The notes under the pieces are model-generated. The model did not search any database and was not told the DNA's origin. It worked only from the letters and a program-made list of their open reading frames with translations. Source: Zwartia sp. (GTDB lineage Bacteria > Pseudomonadota > Gammaproteobacteria > Burkholderiales > Burkholderiaceae_B). From it: a DNA stretch of 15,770 nt. The DNA lies in contig JAURZO010000062.1 in NCBI GenBank assembly GCA_030653405.1, forward strand, positions 1-15,770, in the 5' to 3' direction. Below are positions 7,178-14,078 of the stretch, in pieces (position 1 is the stretch's first letter; the number at the start of each line of letters is the position of its first letter). Position numbers and translations under genes: made by a program.

Positions 7178-8224
7178 TCACTTTTTAAACCTTGACCAAA
7201 ATTTTTCAATTCCGTACACATAAATAGGTCCTGTCAATAAAACTACACCAACCATTCTCGATACCTGAAATGCAGCAACAAATGGCACACCTAACTGTAA
7301 AACCTTTGCAGTAATTGCCATTTCAGCAATGCCGCCAGGAGCAACACTCACAGCAAGTGTGCTTAAAGCAAGATCAGTAGTAGATGCCAATAAAAGTGCA
7401 AATCCAAAAGCTAAAAGCATAGAAGTAAAAGTAAAAACAACTACAGTAGATAAAAACTTAGGGGATTTTTTAAAAAAACCAGGCCGAAACTTATCTCCTA
7501 AAGACCAACCAATAAACAATTGTGCTGCCTTTGAAAACTCAACCGGAATAGTTGAGAAGTGAACATCAGCCATAGTAAAACCCATAACAACAAACATCGG
7601 TCCAAGAACCCATGCATTGGAAATACCGAAATAGTGAGCTACTGTTCCACCAATTGCAGAAAGAATAGCAATCTGAATAAAACCAGTTAGTTCAAATTTT
7701 TGTTGTTCAAGTAATGAAACATCAATTCCTCGAACATTCAACACATCACATGCAAATGGAATAGCCAAAACAACTAAGACCACTCTAATTGTGTGAGCAC
7801 TTGCTACAAGATCCGCCCTAACACCAAAACGTTCAGCCAAAACTGCCATTTCATTTGCGCCACCGATTGCTGAAGAGAACCAAGCAGTTTTAATATCAAC
7901 TTTACCAAAACGACTCAATAGAAAAGTTCCATATAGTCCCAGGAGAAGGGCAAATATTAAGCCCGCTAACATTGCAAACCAGTGACTTGATATAACCGCT
8001 ACAACTTTTGAGGTGAAATAAAGACCAAGGCTGAGGCCAATAATCCATTGACCCGCATTTCGTAATAACGTTGAAGAATTCACGGGAATTGAACAAAGTC
8101 GTAATGCAGCAATAACAAGTAAAGGACCTAAAGTCCAAGGTAGCGGAATACGTAGTTTTTCTGCAATCAATGCACCAGTTAATGATGCAAATAAACCTAT
8201 CAACAACTTCAAAATGTGGTTCAC
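7178..8224 (-). CDS. AbrB-family (PF05145-type) integral membrane protein
   Basis: This is a 348-residue, very hydrophobic protein with roughly nine to ten membrane segments. It belongs to the membrane family historically labelled AbrB or ammonia monooxygenase regulator, which is unrelated to the Bacillus transcription factor AbrB. It shows a clear internal duplication. LPWTLGPLLV (28-37), GQWIIGLSLG (58-67) and IGGANEMAVLA (120-130) in the first half match AWVLGPMFVV (204-213), AQLFIGWSLG (234-243) and PGGIAEMAITA (296-306) in the second. Transport of a small metabolite is the likely role, but the substrate is unknown. The start is GTG at 8224; I found no in-frame ATG or good Shine-Dalgarno just upstream. 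It is transcribed away from the aminotransferase, with a shared control region. Confidence 0.88.
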   Translation of the reverse strand: MNHILKLLIGLFASLTGALIAEKLRIPLPWTLGPLLVIAALRLCSIPVNSSTLLRNAGQWIIGLSLGLYFTSKVVAVISSHWFAMLAGLIFALLLGLYGTFLLSRFGKVDIKTAWFSSAIGGANEMAVLAERFGVRADLVASAHTIRVVLVVLAIPFACDVLNVRGIDVSLLEQQKFELTGFIQIAILSAIGGTVAHYFGISNAWVLGPMFVVMGFTMADVHFSTIPVEFSKAAQLFIGWSLGDKFRPGFFKKSPKFLSTVVVFTFTSMLLAFGFALLLASTTDLALSTLAVSVAPGGIAEMAITAKVLQLGVPFVAAFQVSRMVGVVLLTGPIYVYGIEKFWSRFKK

Positions 8225-8248
8225 AAGCCAATTACCAATAAAAAATGC

Positions 8249-8268
8249 GTATTATCAAGTGATAACAC
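8249..8268. promoter_or_regulatory. Operator-like palindrome between the divergent AbrB and aminotransferase genes
   Basis: GTATTATCAAGTGATAACAC contains the perfect inverted repeat TTATCA-AG-TGATAA. Beyond one mismatched pair it extends by GT/AC, so 18 of 20 positions pair. It sits in the 66-base divergent gap, 24 bases from the GTG start on the left and 22 from the ATG on the right. GATAAT on the minus strand (complement of 8251-8256), a possible -10 for the AbrB gene, lies inside it. The binding protein is not identifiable; no regulator gene is nearby. Confidence 0.55.
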
Positions 8269-8290
8269 ATTGAAAAATTTAACTTACACC

Positions 8291-9460
8291 ATGCAACTTA
8301 AATCAAAATTACCAGACGTTGGAAGTACTATCTTCACCACGATGAGCAAAATGGCCGTGGAATATGACGCTATCAATTTAGGACAAGGATTTCCAGACTT
8401 TAATGCAGATTCAAAGCTTCTTAATCTAGTAAGTAAAGCAATGAGCGATGGGTACAACCAATACCCTTATATGACAGGTGTATTGGAGCTTCGCCAAGCT
8501 ATAAGTACAAAAGTTCATTCATTGTATGGACATGCTTATGAACCCGATACAGAAATAACCATTACCAGTGGCGCAACCGAAGCAATAATGTCAGCAATTT
8601 TGGCAACTATTCATTCTGGTGATGAAGTTATTGTTCTAGAACCATGTTACGACTGTTATATACCAGCAATCAGGTTAGCTGGAGGTAAACCAGTACGCGT
8701 ACAAATGGTAGCGCCTTCAAGAGGTCAATCTGTTTTTACAGTGGACTGGGACTGCGTAAAAGCAGCTATTACTAACAAGACCAGGATGCTCATTGTAAAT
8801 ACTCCTCACAATCCAACAGGGTCAATTTTTTCAGATGATGACTTAAATGCACTTGAAAATATTGTTGATTCTAGTGACATCCTTTTATTATCTGATGAGG
8901 TGTATGAACATATTATTTTTGATAAACATAAACATAAAAGCTTGGCTTCAAGCCCCGCTTTAGTCCACCGTAGCTTTGTTATTTCTTCTTTTGGTAAGAC
9001 AACACACACAACAGGATGGAAAGTCGGATACTGCTGTGCACCAAAAAACTTAACCGCAGAACTTAGGAAAGTACATCAATTTGTTGTCTTTACTGTGCCA
9101 TCACCATTTCAACACGCACTTGCAACATATACAAAAAATCCAGAATCATATCTTGAGTTATCAAAGTTTTATGAACAAAAACGTAATCTATTAAAAAACG
9201 GATTGTTGAAAACTCGATTTAAACCACTCGAAAGTCACGGTACGTTTTTTCTATTAGCCGATTACAGTCAAATATCGAATCAATCAGAATCAGAGTTTTC
9301 TATTTGGCTTGCACAACATCACGGCGTTGTTGTGATTCCCGTTTCAGCATTTTATGCAGAACCAACCGCATCAAATGCAAATCACAACATCGTAAGGTTT
9401 TGCTTTGCTAAGAAGGACACAACCCTTGAAAGTGCACTCGATCGTTTGATGAGGATTTGA
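8291..9460 (+). CDS. PLP-dependent aminotransferase, YbdL (methionine aminotransferase)-like, class I/II
   Basis: A fold-type I PLP aminotransferase of 389 residues. It resembles E. coli YbdL, which prefers methionine and aromatic amino acids. The N-terminus KSKLPDVGSTIFTTMS and NLGQGFPDF (29-37) are YbdL-like. Other marks are YPYMTG (58-63), NTPHNPTG (170-177), SDEVYEH (201-207) with the pyridine-binding D202, SSFGKTTHTTGWKVGY (232-247) with the Schiff-base K236, and the carboxylate-binding arginine in NIVRFCFAKK (R369). The start chosen is the ATG at 8291. An in-frame GTG at 8216 would overlap the AbrB coding start and adds residues not found in relatives. No clear Shine-Dalgarno precedes either. 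A role in methionine salvage is possible, but the substrate is not settled by sequence. It is the only plus-strand gene left of dnaA. Confidence 0.92.
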   Translation: MQLKSKLPDVGSTIFTTMSKMAVEYDAINLGQGFPDFNADSKLLNLVSKAMSDGYNQYPYMTGVLELRQAISTKVHSLYGHAYEPDTEITITSGATEAIMSAILATIHSGDEVIVLEPCYDCYIPAIRLAGGKPVRVQMVAPSRGQSVFTVDWDCVKAAITNKTRMLIVNTPHNPTGSIFSDDDLNALENIVDSSDILLLSDEVYEHIIFDKHKHKSLASSPALVHRSFVISSFGKTTHTTGWKVGYCCAPKNLTAELRKVHQFVVFTVPSPFQHALATYTKNPESYLELSKFYEQKRNLLKNGLLKTRFKPLESHGTFFLLADYSQISNQSESEFSIWLAQHHGVVVIPVSAFYAEPTASNANHNIVRFCFAKKDTTLESALDRLMRI

Positions 9461-9517
9461 TTTAAACATAGAAAATCTAATTTTATGTACTAAAAATTAC
9501 TATGCTTTTAGGTGATG

Positions 9518-9546
9518 GAAGATATGACGTTTTCTGTATATCTTTT
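9518..9546 (+). terminator. Possible weak hairpin terminator after the aminotransferase
   Basis: GAAGATAT (9518-9525) pairs with ATATCTTT (9538-9545) around a 12-base loop and is followed by a T-rich stretch. The stem is nearly all A-U, so it would be weak. It is listed because the aminotransferase needs an end before the convergent mnmE. Confidence 0.2.
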
Positions 9547-9548
9547 AG

Positions 9549-9574
9549 TTTATATATAAAGACTTATATATAAG
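9549..9574. repeat. Two tandem 12-bp TATA palindromes (possible duplex-unwinding element)
   Basis: TTTATATATAAA (9549-9560) and CTTATATATAAG (9563-9574) are each perfect palindromes. They share the core TTATATATAA and repeat with a 14-bp period. They end seven bases before the consensus DnaA box at 9581-9589. Repeated AT-rich units next to a DnaA box are the usual form of an origin's DNA unwinding element. Confidence 0.6.
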
Positions 9575-9580
9575 ACATCC

Positions 9581-9589
9581 TGTGGATAA
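9581..9589 (-). promoter_or_regulatory. DnaA box (perfect consensus)
   Basis: TGTGGATAA on the plus strand is the complement of TTATCCACA, the high-affinity DnaA box. Its 3' side on the minus strand faces the TATA palindromes at 9549-9574. Confidence 0.8.
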
Positions 9590-9758
9590 CTGGTATAACT
9601 TATAAAAAATCATGTAAATCAACAAGATATAAAAAAAAATCATTGTGTGTAATTTATGTGTGGCAATGTGGAGCAAGTTGCATAAGTTTTTATCTTTGAT
9701 AATTTGGGCACGTTGCTATGTTTTGGCACACAGCTTGTTCACAATGTCCAAGCCCTTG

Positions 9759-9767
9759 TTATCCACA
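9759..9767 (+). promoter_or_regulatory. DnaA box (perfect consensus)
   Basis: TTATCCACA on the plus strand is an exact match to the high-affinity DnaA box. It is 15 bases after the near-consensus TTGTTCACA at 9735-9743 and just before an A/T-only run. Together with 9581-9589 it gives outward-facing boxes about 170 bp apart. Confidence 0.8.
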
Positions 9768-9784
9768 GATCAAAAATTTTAAAA

Positions 9785-9799
9785 AAATTGTAACAATTT
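9785..9799. repeat. Short inverted repeat in the right arm of the candidate origin
   Basis: AAATTGT and ACAATTT are perfect 7-bp inverted copies separated by one A. The smaller palindrome GAAATTTC follows within a few bases. It could be a protein site or part of an unwinding element; no known consensus was recognised. Confidence 0.35.
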
Positions 9800-9884
9800 G
9801 CTGAAATTTCAAAAAAACAACACTGTCGAGGTAAATTTGACAATAAAAGAAACTAAACAATGTTTACATGATTGCGAAATTAAA

Positions 9885-11240
9885 CTATTTACCGATGCAA
9901 AATGTAGAAAAAATTTCTCCTAAAAGATCATCTGGAGACATTCTTCCGGTAATTTTTCCTAATTCTTCATGTGCAAGCCGAAGCTCTTCAGCAAACAAAT
10001 CCAATACACGGTCATTCTGCAAGGCATAAGAATTTGCAATATTCAGGTGGTTTGCAGCTGCATTTAATGCATCTATATGGCGCTGTCTAGCAAGCCAAGG
10101 TGTTTCTTGCCCTGGTTGCCATCCTGCGATGTTTAATAATCTACCCGTCAATTCATTCAATCCATCCCCTTTTTTTGCTGATACATATATCGTATCTGCT
10201 GTTGATTCAGGACAGGCTGTGAGCAAATCAGACTTGTTGAAAACGGTTAATAAAACACAGGTTGGCGAAAGATGATCAGAAATTTGTTTATCAAGTTGTC
10301 GATTTGGATTAGATGGGTCTCTTAAATTAAGAACAACGTCTGCTCGACCAATTTCAGACCAACTACGCTCAATACCGATAGACTCAATCTTATCTGTCGT
10401 ATCACGTAGGCCAGCTGTATCAACAATCGTGATGGGCACACCCTGTAAATGAAGAACTTGAGAAACTTTATCTCGAGTCGTACCAGCAATATCGGTCACA
10501 ATCGCAAGATCTTCTCCAGCTAAAGCATTTAAAAGACTGGACTTACCAACATTCGGTTCGCCGGCTAAAACAACATGCAGTCCTTCGCGGAGAACCATTC
10601 CTTGTTTGGAACGTATCAGAATTTCAGAGAGTTGTAATTGAATGGTTGCTAGACGTTCTCTAGCATGAAATTTTTCTAAAAATTCTATTTCTTCTTCTGG
10701 GAAGTCTAGAGTTGCTTCGACCATTGTTCGTAGATGAATAATGGCATTATTTAATGAATCAATTTGTACTGAAAAAACCCCACTAAAGGATGACATCGCC
10801 GCCCGTGCTGCAGCCTCTGAAGAAGCATCGATCAGATCGGCAATAGCTTCTGCTTGTGCAAGATCAATTTTGTCGTTTAGAAACGCCCTGAGAGTAAATT
10901 CACCGGGAGCCGCCATGCGGACGTCAAAGTTTGCACCTACAGTCAGGCATTGCCGCAGGAGTGTTTGCATCACAGCGGGTCCTCCATGGCCTTGTAACTC
11001 AAGAACATCCTCACCTGTATAAGAATGTGGCGCTTTGAAAAAAAGCGCGATACCCTGATCAAGAGGTCGATGGTTTGCATCTTTAAATTCACAATAATGA
11101 GCAAACCTGGGTTTAGGCGTAAAACCAAGTAAGTTAAAAACAAAAGGCCCCAAATTGGGGCCTGAAACTCGGATAATGCCGATGCCGCCCCGACCAGGGG
11201 CGGTGGCAATTGCAACAATGGGTTGAGACGACAGCGTCAT
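9885..11240 (-). CDS. mnmE: tRNA modification GTPase MnmE (TrmE)
   Basis: MnmE is a potassium-activated GTPase that works with MnmG on U34 of tRNA. The 451-residue product has the full layout. An N-terminal tetrahydrofolate-binding domain (about 1-118) begins with IVAIATAPGRGGIGIIRVSG. A helical domain follows, with a Ras-like G domain inserted in it: G1 GEPNVGKS at 227-234, AGTTRD at 252-257, DTAG at 274-277, NKSD at 335-338 and SAKKG at 354-358. The chain ends in FCIGK, whose C448 is the conserved C-terminal cysteine. It lies 15 bases downstream of yidC and is the last gene of the rpmH-led set. Its 3' end borders the candidate origin. Confidence 0.97.
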   Translation of the reverse strand: MTLSSQPIVAIATAPGRGGIGIIRVSGPNLGPFVFNLLGFTPKPRFAHYCEFKDANHRPLDQGIALFFKAPHSYTGEDVLELQGHGGPAVMQTLLRQCLTVGANFDVRMAAPGEFTLRAFLNDKIDLAQAEAIADLIDASSEAAARAAMSSFSGVFSVQIDSLNNAIIHLRTMVEATLDFPEEEIEFLEKFHARERLATIQLQLSEILIRSKQGMVLREGLHVVLAGEPNVGKSSLLNALAGEDLAIVTDIAGTTRDKVSQVLHLQGVPITIVDTAGLRDTTDKIESIGIERSWSEIGRADVVLNLRDPSNPNRQLDKQISDHLSPTCVLLTVFNKSDLLTACPESTADTIYVSAKKGDGLNELTGRLLNIAGWQPGQETPWLARQRHIDALNAAANHLNIANSYALQNDRVLDLFAEELRLAHEELGKITGRMSPDDLLGEIFSTFCIGK

Positions 11241-11255
11241 GGATTTTTAAAGATT

Positions 11256-12977
11256 CTATCGATGGGGTGTTGCTGCAACAATCGCCATTTGACGCATGAT
11301 GTACCACTGTTGTGCGATCGATAGGATGTTGTTGACGCACCAGTAGAGGACCAAACCAGAGGGGAAAAAGAACATCATGGCTCCAAACACTAGAGGCATG
11401 AATAACATCACTTTCGCCTGCATTGGATCTGGTGGCGTAGGATTGAGTTTCATTTGAATAAACATCGTTGCCATCATGATCACTGGCAAAATGAAATATG
11501 GATCTTGGACTGCAAGGTCTTTTACCCAAAGAATCCAAGGAGCGCCGCGTAACTCAACGCTTGAGCCCAACACATAGTAAAGAGAAATAAAGACAGGAAT
11601 CTGGACAACAATGGGTAAGCAACCACCAAGAGGGTTGATTTTTTCAGTGCGATACATCTCCATCATCGCAGTGTTTAACTTTTGACGGTCATCACCGAAC
11701 TTTTCTTTAAGTGCTTGTAGACGCGGCGCCACCATTTTCATTTTGGCCATCGATCGATAGCTAGCAGCAGAAAGGGGATAAAAGGCTGCTTTAATCAAGA
11801 TAGTTAAAACGACGATTGTCCAACCCCAGTTCCCAAGTAACGAGTACAACCAGGTCATTAAGGCAAATAAGGGCTTTGCAATAATAGTCAGTAAGCCATA
11901 ATCAACCACAAGGTCAAGGCCAGGTGCAACCTCTTCGAGACGATCCTGGTCTTGAGGTCCAACCCATAGCTTGGCTGGGACCGTAATTTGACCGCCAACA
12001 GGAATTGTTCCTACAGGCTCTATGCTGCGAACCGCAAATAAATTCTTTTGAAGTTCAGTCATTTCATAACTACGAGATTTGCCTTGCGGCGGTACCCAAG
12101 CAGTTACGAAATAGTGTTGAACCATTGCAAACCAACCATTGTCAGTTTCTTTGATGTAAGTCGCTTTGCGCTTTTCAATTTCAGAAAAAGAAACTTTTTG
12201 AAATTTGTCTTGTTCGGAGTAGATAGCAGGACCTGAAAAACTAACTGGGCCTGACATAAAACTAGGCGTTGAATTTTCACTTTCTGGATCTTTGCCGTCA
12301 CGCGTAATTTGCAAATAAACAGAAGGGCTTACTGGTTGAGCAGACAAATTCTCAATCTGGTGGTCTACGTGGATAGCGTAGCTACCACGCTCTAAAGTGA
12401 ACGTTTTGGTAAGTTTGACACCCCCTGATTCTGAGACAAACTTAATAATCAATTGATCATCAACTAACTCACGTTGTTCAGTTGCAAGCGTAAAATTTGC
12501 CAGATGTGTTGGATACAAACTGCCAGCGGGTGCCCCCGTCAAGCCTGACTGAACAATGTACGTTTGTGCCGCACTTTTGTTGAGCAAAACAAACGGCTGC
12601 CCTTTGTTTTCTCGGCTCGGAAAATTAAGTAATTCGGCGCGCACAAGTTGAGCACCTTGCAAATCAAATGTAAGTTGTAAAACATCAGTTTTAAACTCAA
12701 CAGATTGAGATTGGCTTGTAGCTGCTGTCGTTAGACCAGGCACATTTGCATTAGCTGATGAGGCAGGGCTCGTCACTGCAGGAGCCGTTGGTACGCCAGC
12801 CGCAACAGTAGTAGCAGCGTCAGGCGTCGACCCAGGCGTTGTTGTTGTCGAGGGTGTTACAGGCTGTGTTGTTCCACCCAATAGAGGAGGATTGCCTTGG
12901 TGAACTTGCCAGTTATTCCACAGCATTAGCAGGGAAAACGAGAAAATCATCAGTAGGATGGTGCGTCGGATATCCAT
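11256..12977 (-). CDS. yidC: Membrane protein insertase YidC
   Basis: YidC inserts and folds inner-membrane proteins, alone or with SecYEG. The 573-residue protein has the proteobacterial form. An N-terminal anchor (RTILLMIFSFSLLMLWNNW, about 5-23) is followed by a Thr/Pro/Ala-rich linker (35-90), a large periplasmic beta domain (about 95-345) and a five-segment core from about 365. Core signatures are SYRSMAKMKMVAPRLQALKEKFGDD near 406-430, NPLGGCLPIVVQIPVF (448-463) and FPSGLVLYWCVNN (538-550). The hydrophilic-groove basic residue is K396, where E. coli has Arg366. It sits 48 bases after yidD and 15 before mnmE. A weak hairpin-like sequence followed by seven T lies in the yidD-yidC gap. Confidence 0.97.
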   Translation of the reverse strand: MDIRRTILLMIFSFSLLMLWNNWQVHQGNPPLLGGTTQPVTPSTTTTPGSTPDAATTVAAGVPTAPAVTSPASSANANVPGLTTAATSQSQSVEFKTDVLQLTFDLQGAQLVRAELLNFPSRENKGQPFVLLNKSAAQTYIVQSGLTGAPAGSLYPTHLANFTLATEQRELVDDQLIIKFVSESGGVKLTKTFTLERGSYAIHVDHQIENLSAQPVSPSVYLQITRDGKDPESENSTPSFMSGPVSFSGPAIYSEQDKFQKVSFSEIEKRKATYIKETDNGWFAMVQHYFVTAWVPPQGKSRSYEMTELQKNLFAVRSIEPVGTIPVGGQITVPAKLWVGPQDQDRLEEVAPGLDLVVDYGLLTIIAKPLFALMTWLYSLLGNWGWTIVVLTILIKAAFYPLSAASYRSMAKMKMVAPRLQALKEKFGDDRQKLNTAMMEMYRTEKINPLGGCLPIVVQIPVFISLYYVLGSSVELRGAPWILWVKDLAVQDPYFILPVIMMATMFIQMKLNPTPPDPMQAKVMLFMPLVFGAMMFFFPSGLVLYWCVNNILSIAQQWYIMRQMAIVAATPHR

Positions 12978-13025
12978 TCTTGCCCAAATAAAAAAAGCTC
13001 ACCAGAGAAGGCTCGCAGTTTAGCG

Positions 13026-13316
13026 TTAATCAGAGTGATTGCGTGGTTGGCTGTTAATCGGGAGGTGGTTGTGGGGTTTTGTTATTGAGGATCCGCACGG
13101 CACAGGATCATGTCCGCCCTTGCACCAAGGATGACAACGCAAAACTCGCCTGGTAGCGTAATACACACCTAATAAGGGGCCACAGGTCTGAATTGCTTCA
13201 ATGGCATAGTTGGAACAACTCGGAGTAAATCGACACCAATGTCCAAGCCAAGGGCTAAGTAAAAACTGATAAATCCTAATTGGCGCAATTAAGAGTGATT
13301 TAATAAGGCGAATCAT
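13026..13316 (-). CDS. yidD: Membrane protein insertion efficiency factor YidD
   Basis: YidD is a small membrane-associated protein that assists YidC-dependent insertion. This 96-residue copy has an amphipathic N-terminus (MIRLIKSLLIAPIRIYQFLL). It carries the family cysteine pattern: CRFTPSCSNYAIEAI at 28-42, LRCHPWCKGGHDPVP near 59-73. The last 20 or so residues are polar and variable. Its ATG overlaps the rnpA stop as ATGA, so translation is coupled to rnpA. Length is normal. Confidence 0.94.
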   Translation of the reverse strand: MIRLIKSLLIAPIRIYQFLLSPWLGHWCRFTPSCSNYAIEAIQTCGPLLGVYYATRRVLRCHPWCKGGHDPVPCGSSITKPHNHLPINSQPRNHSD

Positions 13317-13708
13317 CGGAATGCTCGCAAAAAATGAGCGTCAGCCTCGATACGAGCAACTCGCTTGAGTTGTGTTAATGACATCGTCCCAACAGGCTTA
13401 TGCAAGCGCACCACATAATCAGAGGGGAGTAGCTCAAGGCGTTTAGCTCGAAAAGCTTCTCGTAGGACTCTCTTTAAGGCGTTTCGGGTACTTGCGTGAT
13501 GTGCAAATCGTTTCGCAATAATGAGACCAAGTCGTGCAGTAGCTGCATGCGCTCCTGCGTCGTACTCAACCATTTCGGAAATCTGCGAAGGTAAGTGAGC
13601 AGTTACTACGAAAAACGCCCCACGGGCGATACGACGACCTGAAAGGGCCGCTGCAAATTCGGTGGGGCGGTGCAAGCGCGCCGCCGCGGGGAACGTGGCG
13701 CGAGACAT
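13313..13708 (-). CDS. rnpA: Ribonuclease P protein component
   Basis: RnpA is the protein subunit that helps the RNase P RNA bind and cleave the 5' leaders of precursor tRNAs. The 131-residue basic protein starts MSRATFPAAARLHRPTEFAAAL, as in Burkholderiales relatives. It contains the RNR-type signature STRNALKRVLREAFRAKR near residues 68-85, and LGLIIAKRFA upstream of it. The spacer from rpmH is 57 bases, and I see no good Shine-Dalgarno before the ATG at 13708. The start was kept because the N-terminus fits the family. It overlaps yidD by four bases. Confidence 0.95.
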   Translation of the reverse strand: MSRATFPAAARLHRPTEFAAALSGRRIARGAFFVVTAHLPSQISEMVEYDAGAHAATARLGLIIAKRFAHHASTRNALKRVLREAFRAKRLELLPSDYVVRLHKPVGTMSLTQLKRVARIEADAHFLRAFR

Positions 13709-13765
13709 AACAAAGCGAAGGTGCGAGAGTCAGACTAAAAGCCTGATGACTCGCATCCAGCCGTA

Positions 13766-13900
13766 TTAGACGGCTAGACGCTTGCGGCCTTTGGCGCGGC
13801 GAGCGTTGATGACAGCACGGCCACCACGTGTTTTCATCCGAACGCGAAAACCGTGCGTGCGCTTGCGGCGGGTTACGGAAGGTTGGTAGGTACGTTTCAT
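13766..13900 (-). CDS. rpmH: 50S ribosomal protein L34
   Basis: L34 is a small, highly basic protein of the large ribosomal subunit. This short gene encodes 44 residues beginning MKRTYQPSVTRRKRTHGFR and ending KGRKRLAV, almost entirely family consensus. ATG is the complement of 13898-13900 and TAA of 13766-13768. It is the first gene of the minus-strand rpmH-rnpA-yidD-yidC-mnmE set and is divergent from dnaA, the standard bacterial arrangement. Its strong Arg/Lys content and higher GC than the surroundings are normal for L34. Confidence 0.98.
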   Translation of the reverse strand: MKRTYQPSVTRRKRTHGFRVRMKTRGGRAVINARRAKGRKRLAV

Positions 13901-13955
13901 GATTAAGGGCCCAACAAAGAGCGAAAAAGTTTAGGAATATCTCGAAAAGCCCTCC

Positions 13956-13984
13956 ATTTCATCAAAAATTACGAAACAAGTCAA
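13956..13984 (-). promoter_or_regulatory. Candidate promoter of rpmH
   Basis: On the minus strand TTGACT (complement of 13979-13984, one mismatch from consensus) is followed after 17 bases by TGAAAT (complement of 13956-13961, two mismatches). Transcription would begin near 13949, leaving a leader of about 50 bases before rpmH. The -10 is weak. Confidence 0.45.
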
Positions 13985-14024
13985 ATGCTTACATGTGTCT
14001 AGGCGGACAAATACGTGGTGCACC

Positions 14025-14056
14025 TGTGGATAACCTATGCACTGACAGGGTAGAAT
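14025..14056 (+). promoter_or_regulatory. Candidate dnaA promoter with a DnaA box over the -35 region
   Basis: TGTGGATAA at 14025-14033 is a perfect DnaA box (minus orientation). A -10-like TAGAAT lies at 14051-14056, and 17-bp spacing places the -35 at 14028-14033, inside the box, with no good -35 match. DnaA bound here would block its own promoter, the usual autoregulation. It is the only clear DnaA box in the 13901-14078 gap. Confidence 0.55.
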
Positions 14057-14078
14057 CGAAGTTTGATCAGTGAGTCAC

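Larger units (their letters stand above)
9461..9884. other. Candidate oriC: long AT-rich gene-free region with DnaA boxes
   Basis: This 424-base gap between the convergent 3' ends of the aminotransferase and mnmE has no credible gene. It contains two perfect DnaA boxes in opposite orientation (9581-9589 and 9759-9767). TTGTTCACA at 9735-9743 is one mismatch away, and TGTGGAGCA at 9667-9675 is two mismatches away. Tandem TATA palindromes lie beside the left box and an A/T-only tract beside the right one (9771-9790). Hand counts on a sample of lines suggest more C than G on the plus strand to the left and rough balance or slight G excess to the right, as expected around an origin. Position among mnmG, mnmE, rpmH and dnaA fits the family. 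A competing candidate is the rpmH-dnaA gap. Confidence 0.6.

Noticed and set aside
8216..8290. A longer aminotransferase starting at GTG 8216.
   Set aside because: It would overlap the AbrB-family start codon and run through the operator-like palindrome, and the extra 25 residues do not resemble the family's N-terminus.
11134..11538. A 134-codon minus-strand open frame overlapping the mnmE start and yidC end.
   Set aside because: It is out of frame with two well-recognised genes and its His/Ser-rich product has no recognisable feature.
12990..13016. Hairpin followed by seven T on the minus strand in the yidD-yidC gap (possible terminator or attenuator).
   Set aside because: The stem GCGAGCC/GGTGAGC needs two adjacent G-A mismatches and a G-U pair, and a strong terminator just before yidC would be unexpected.
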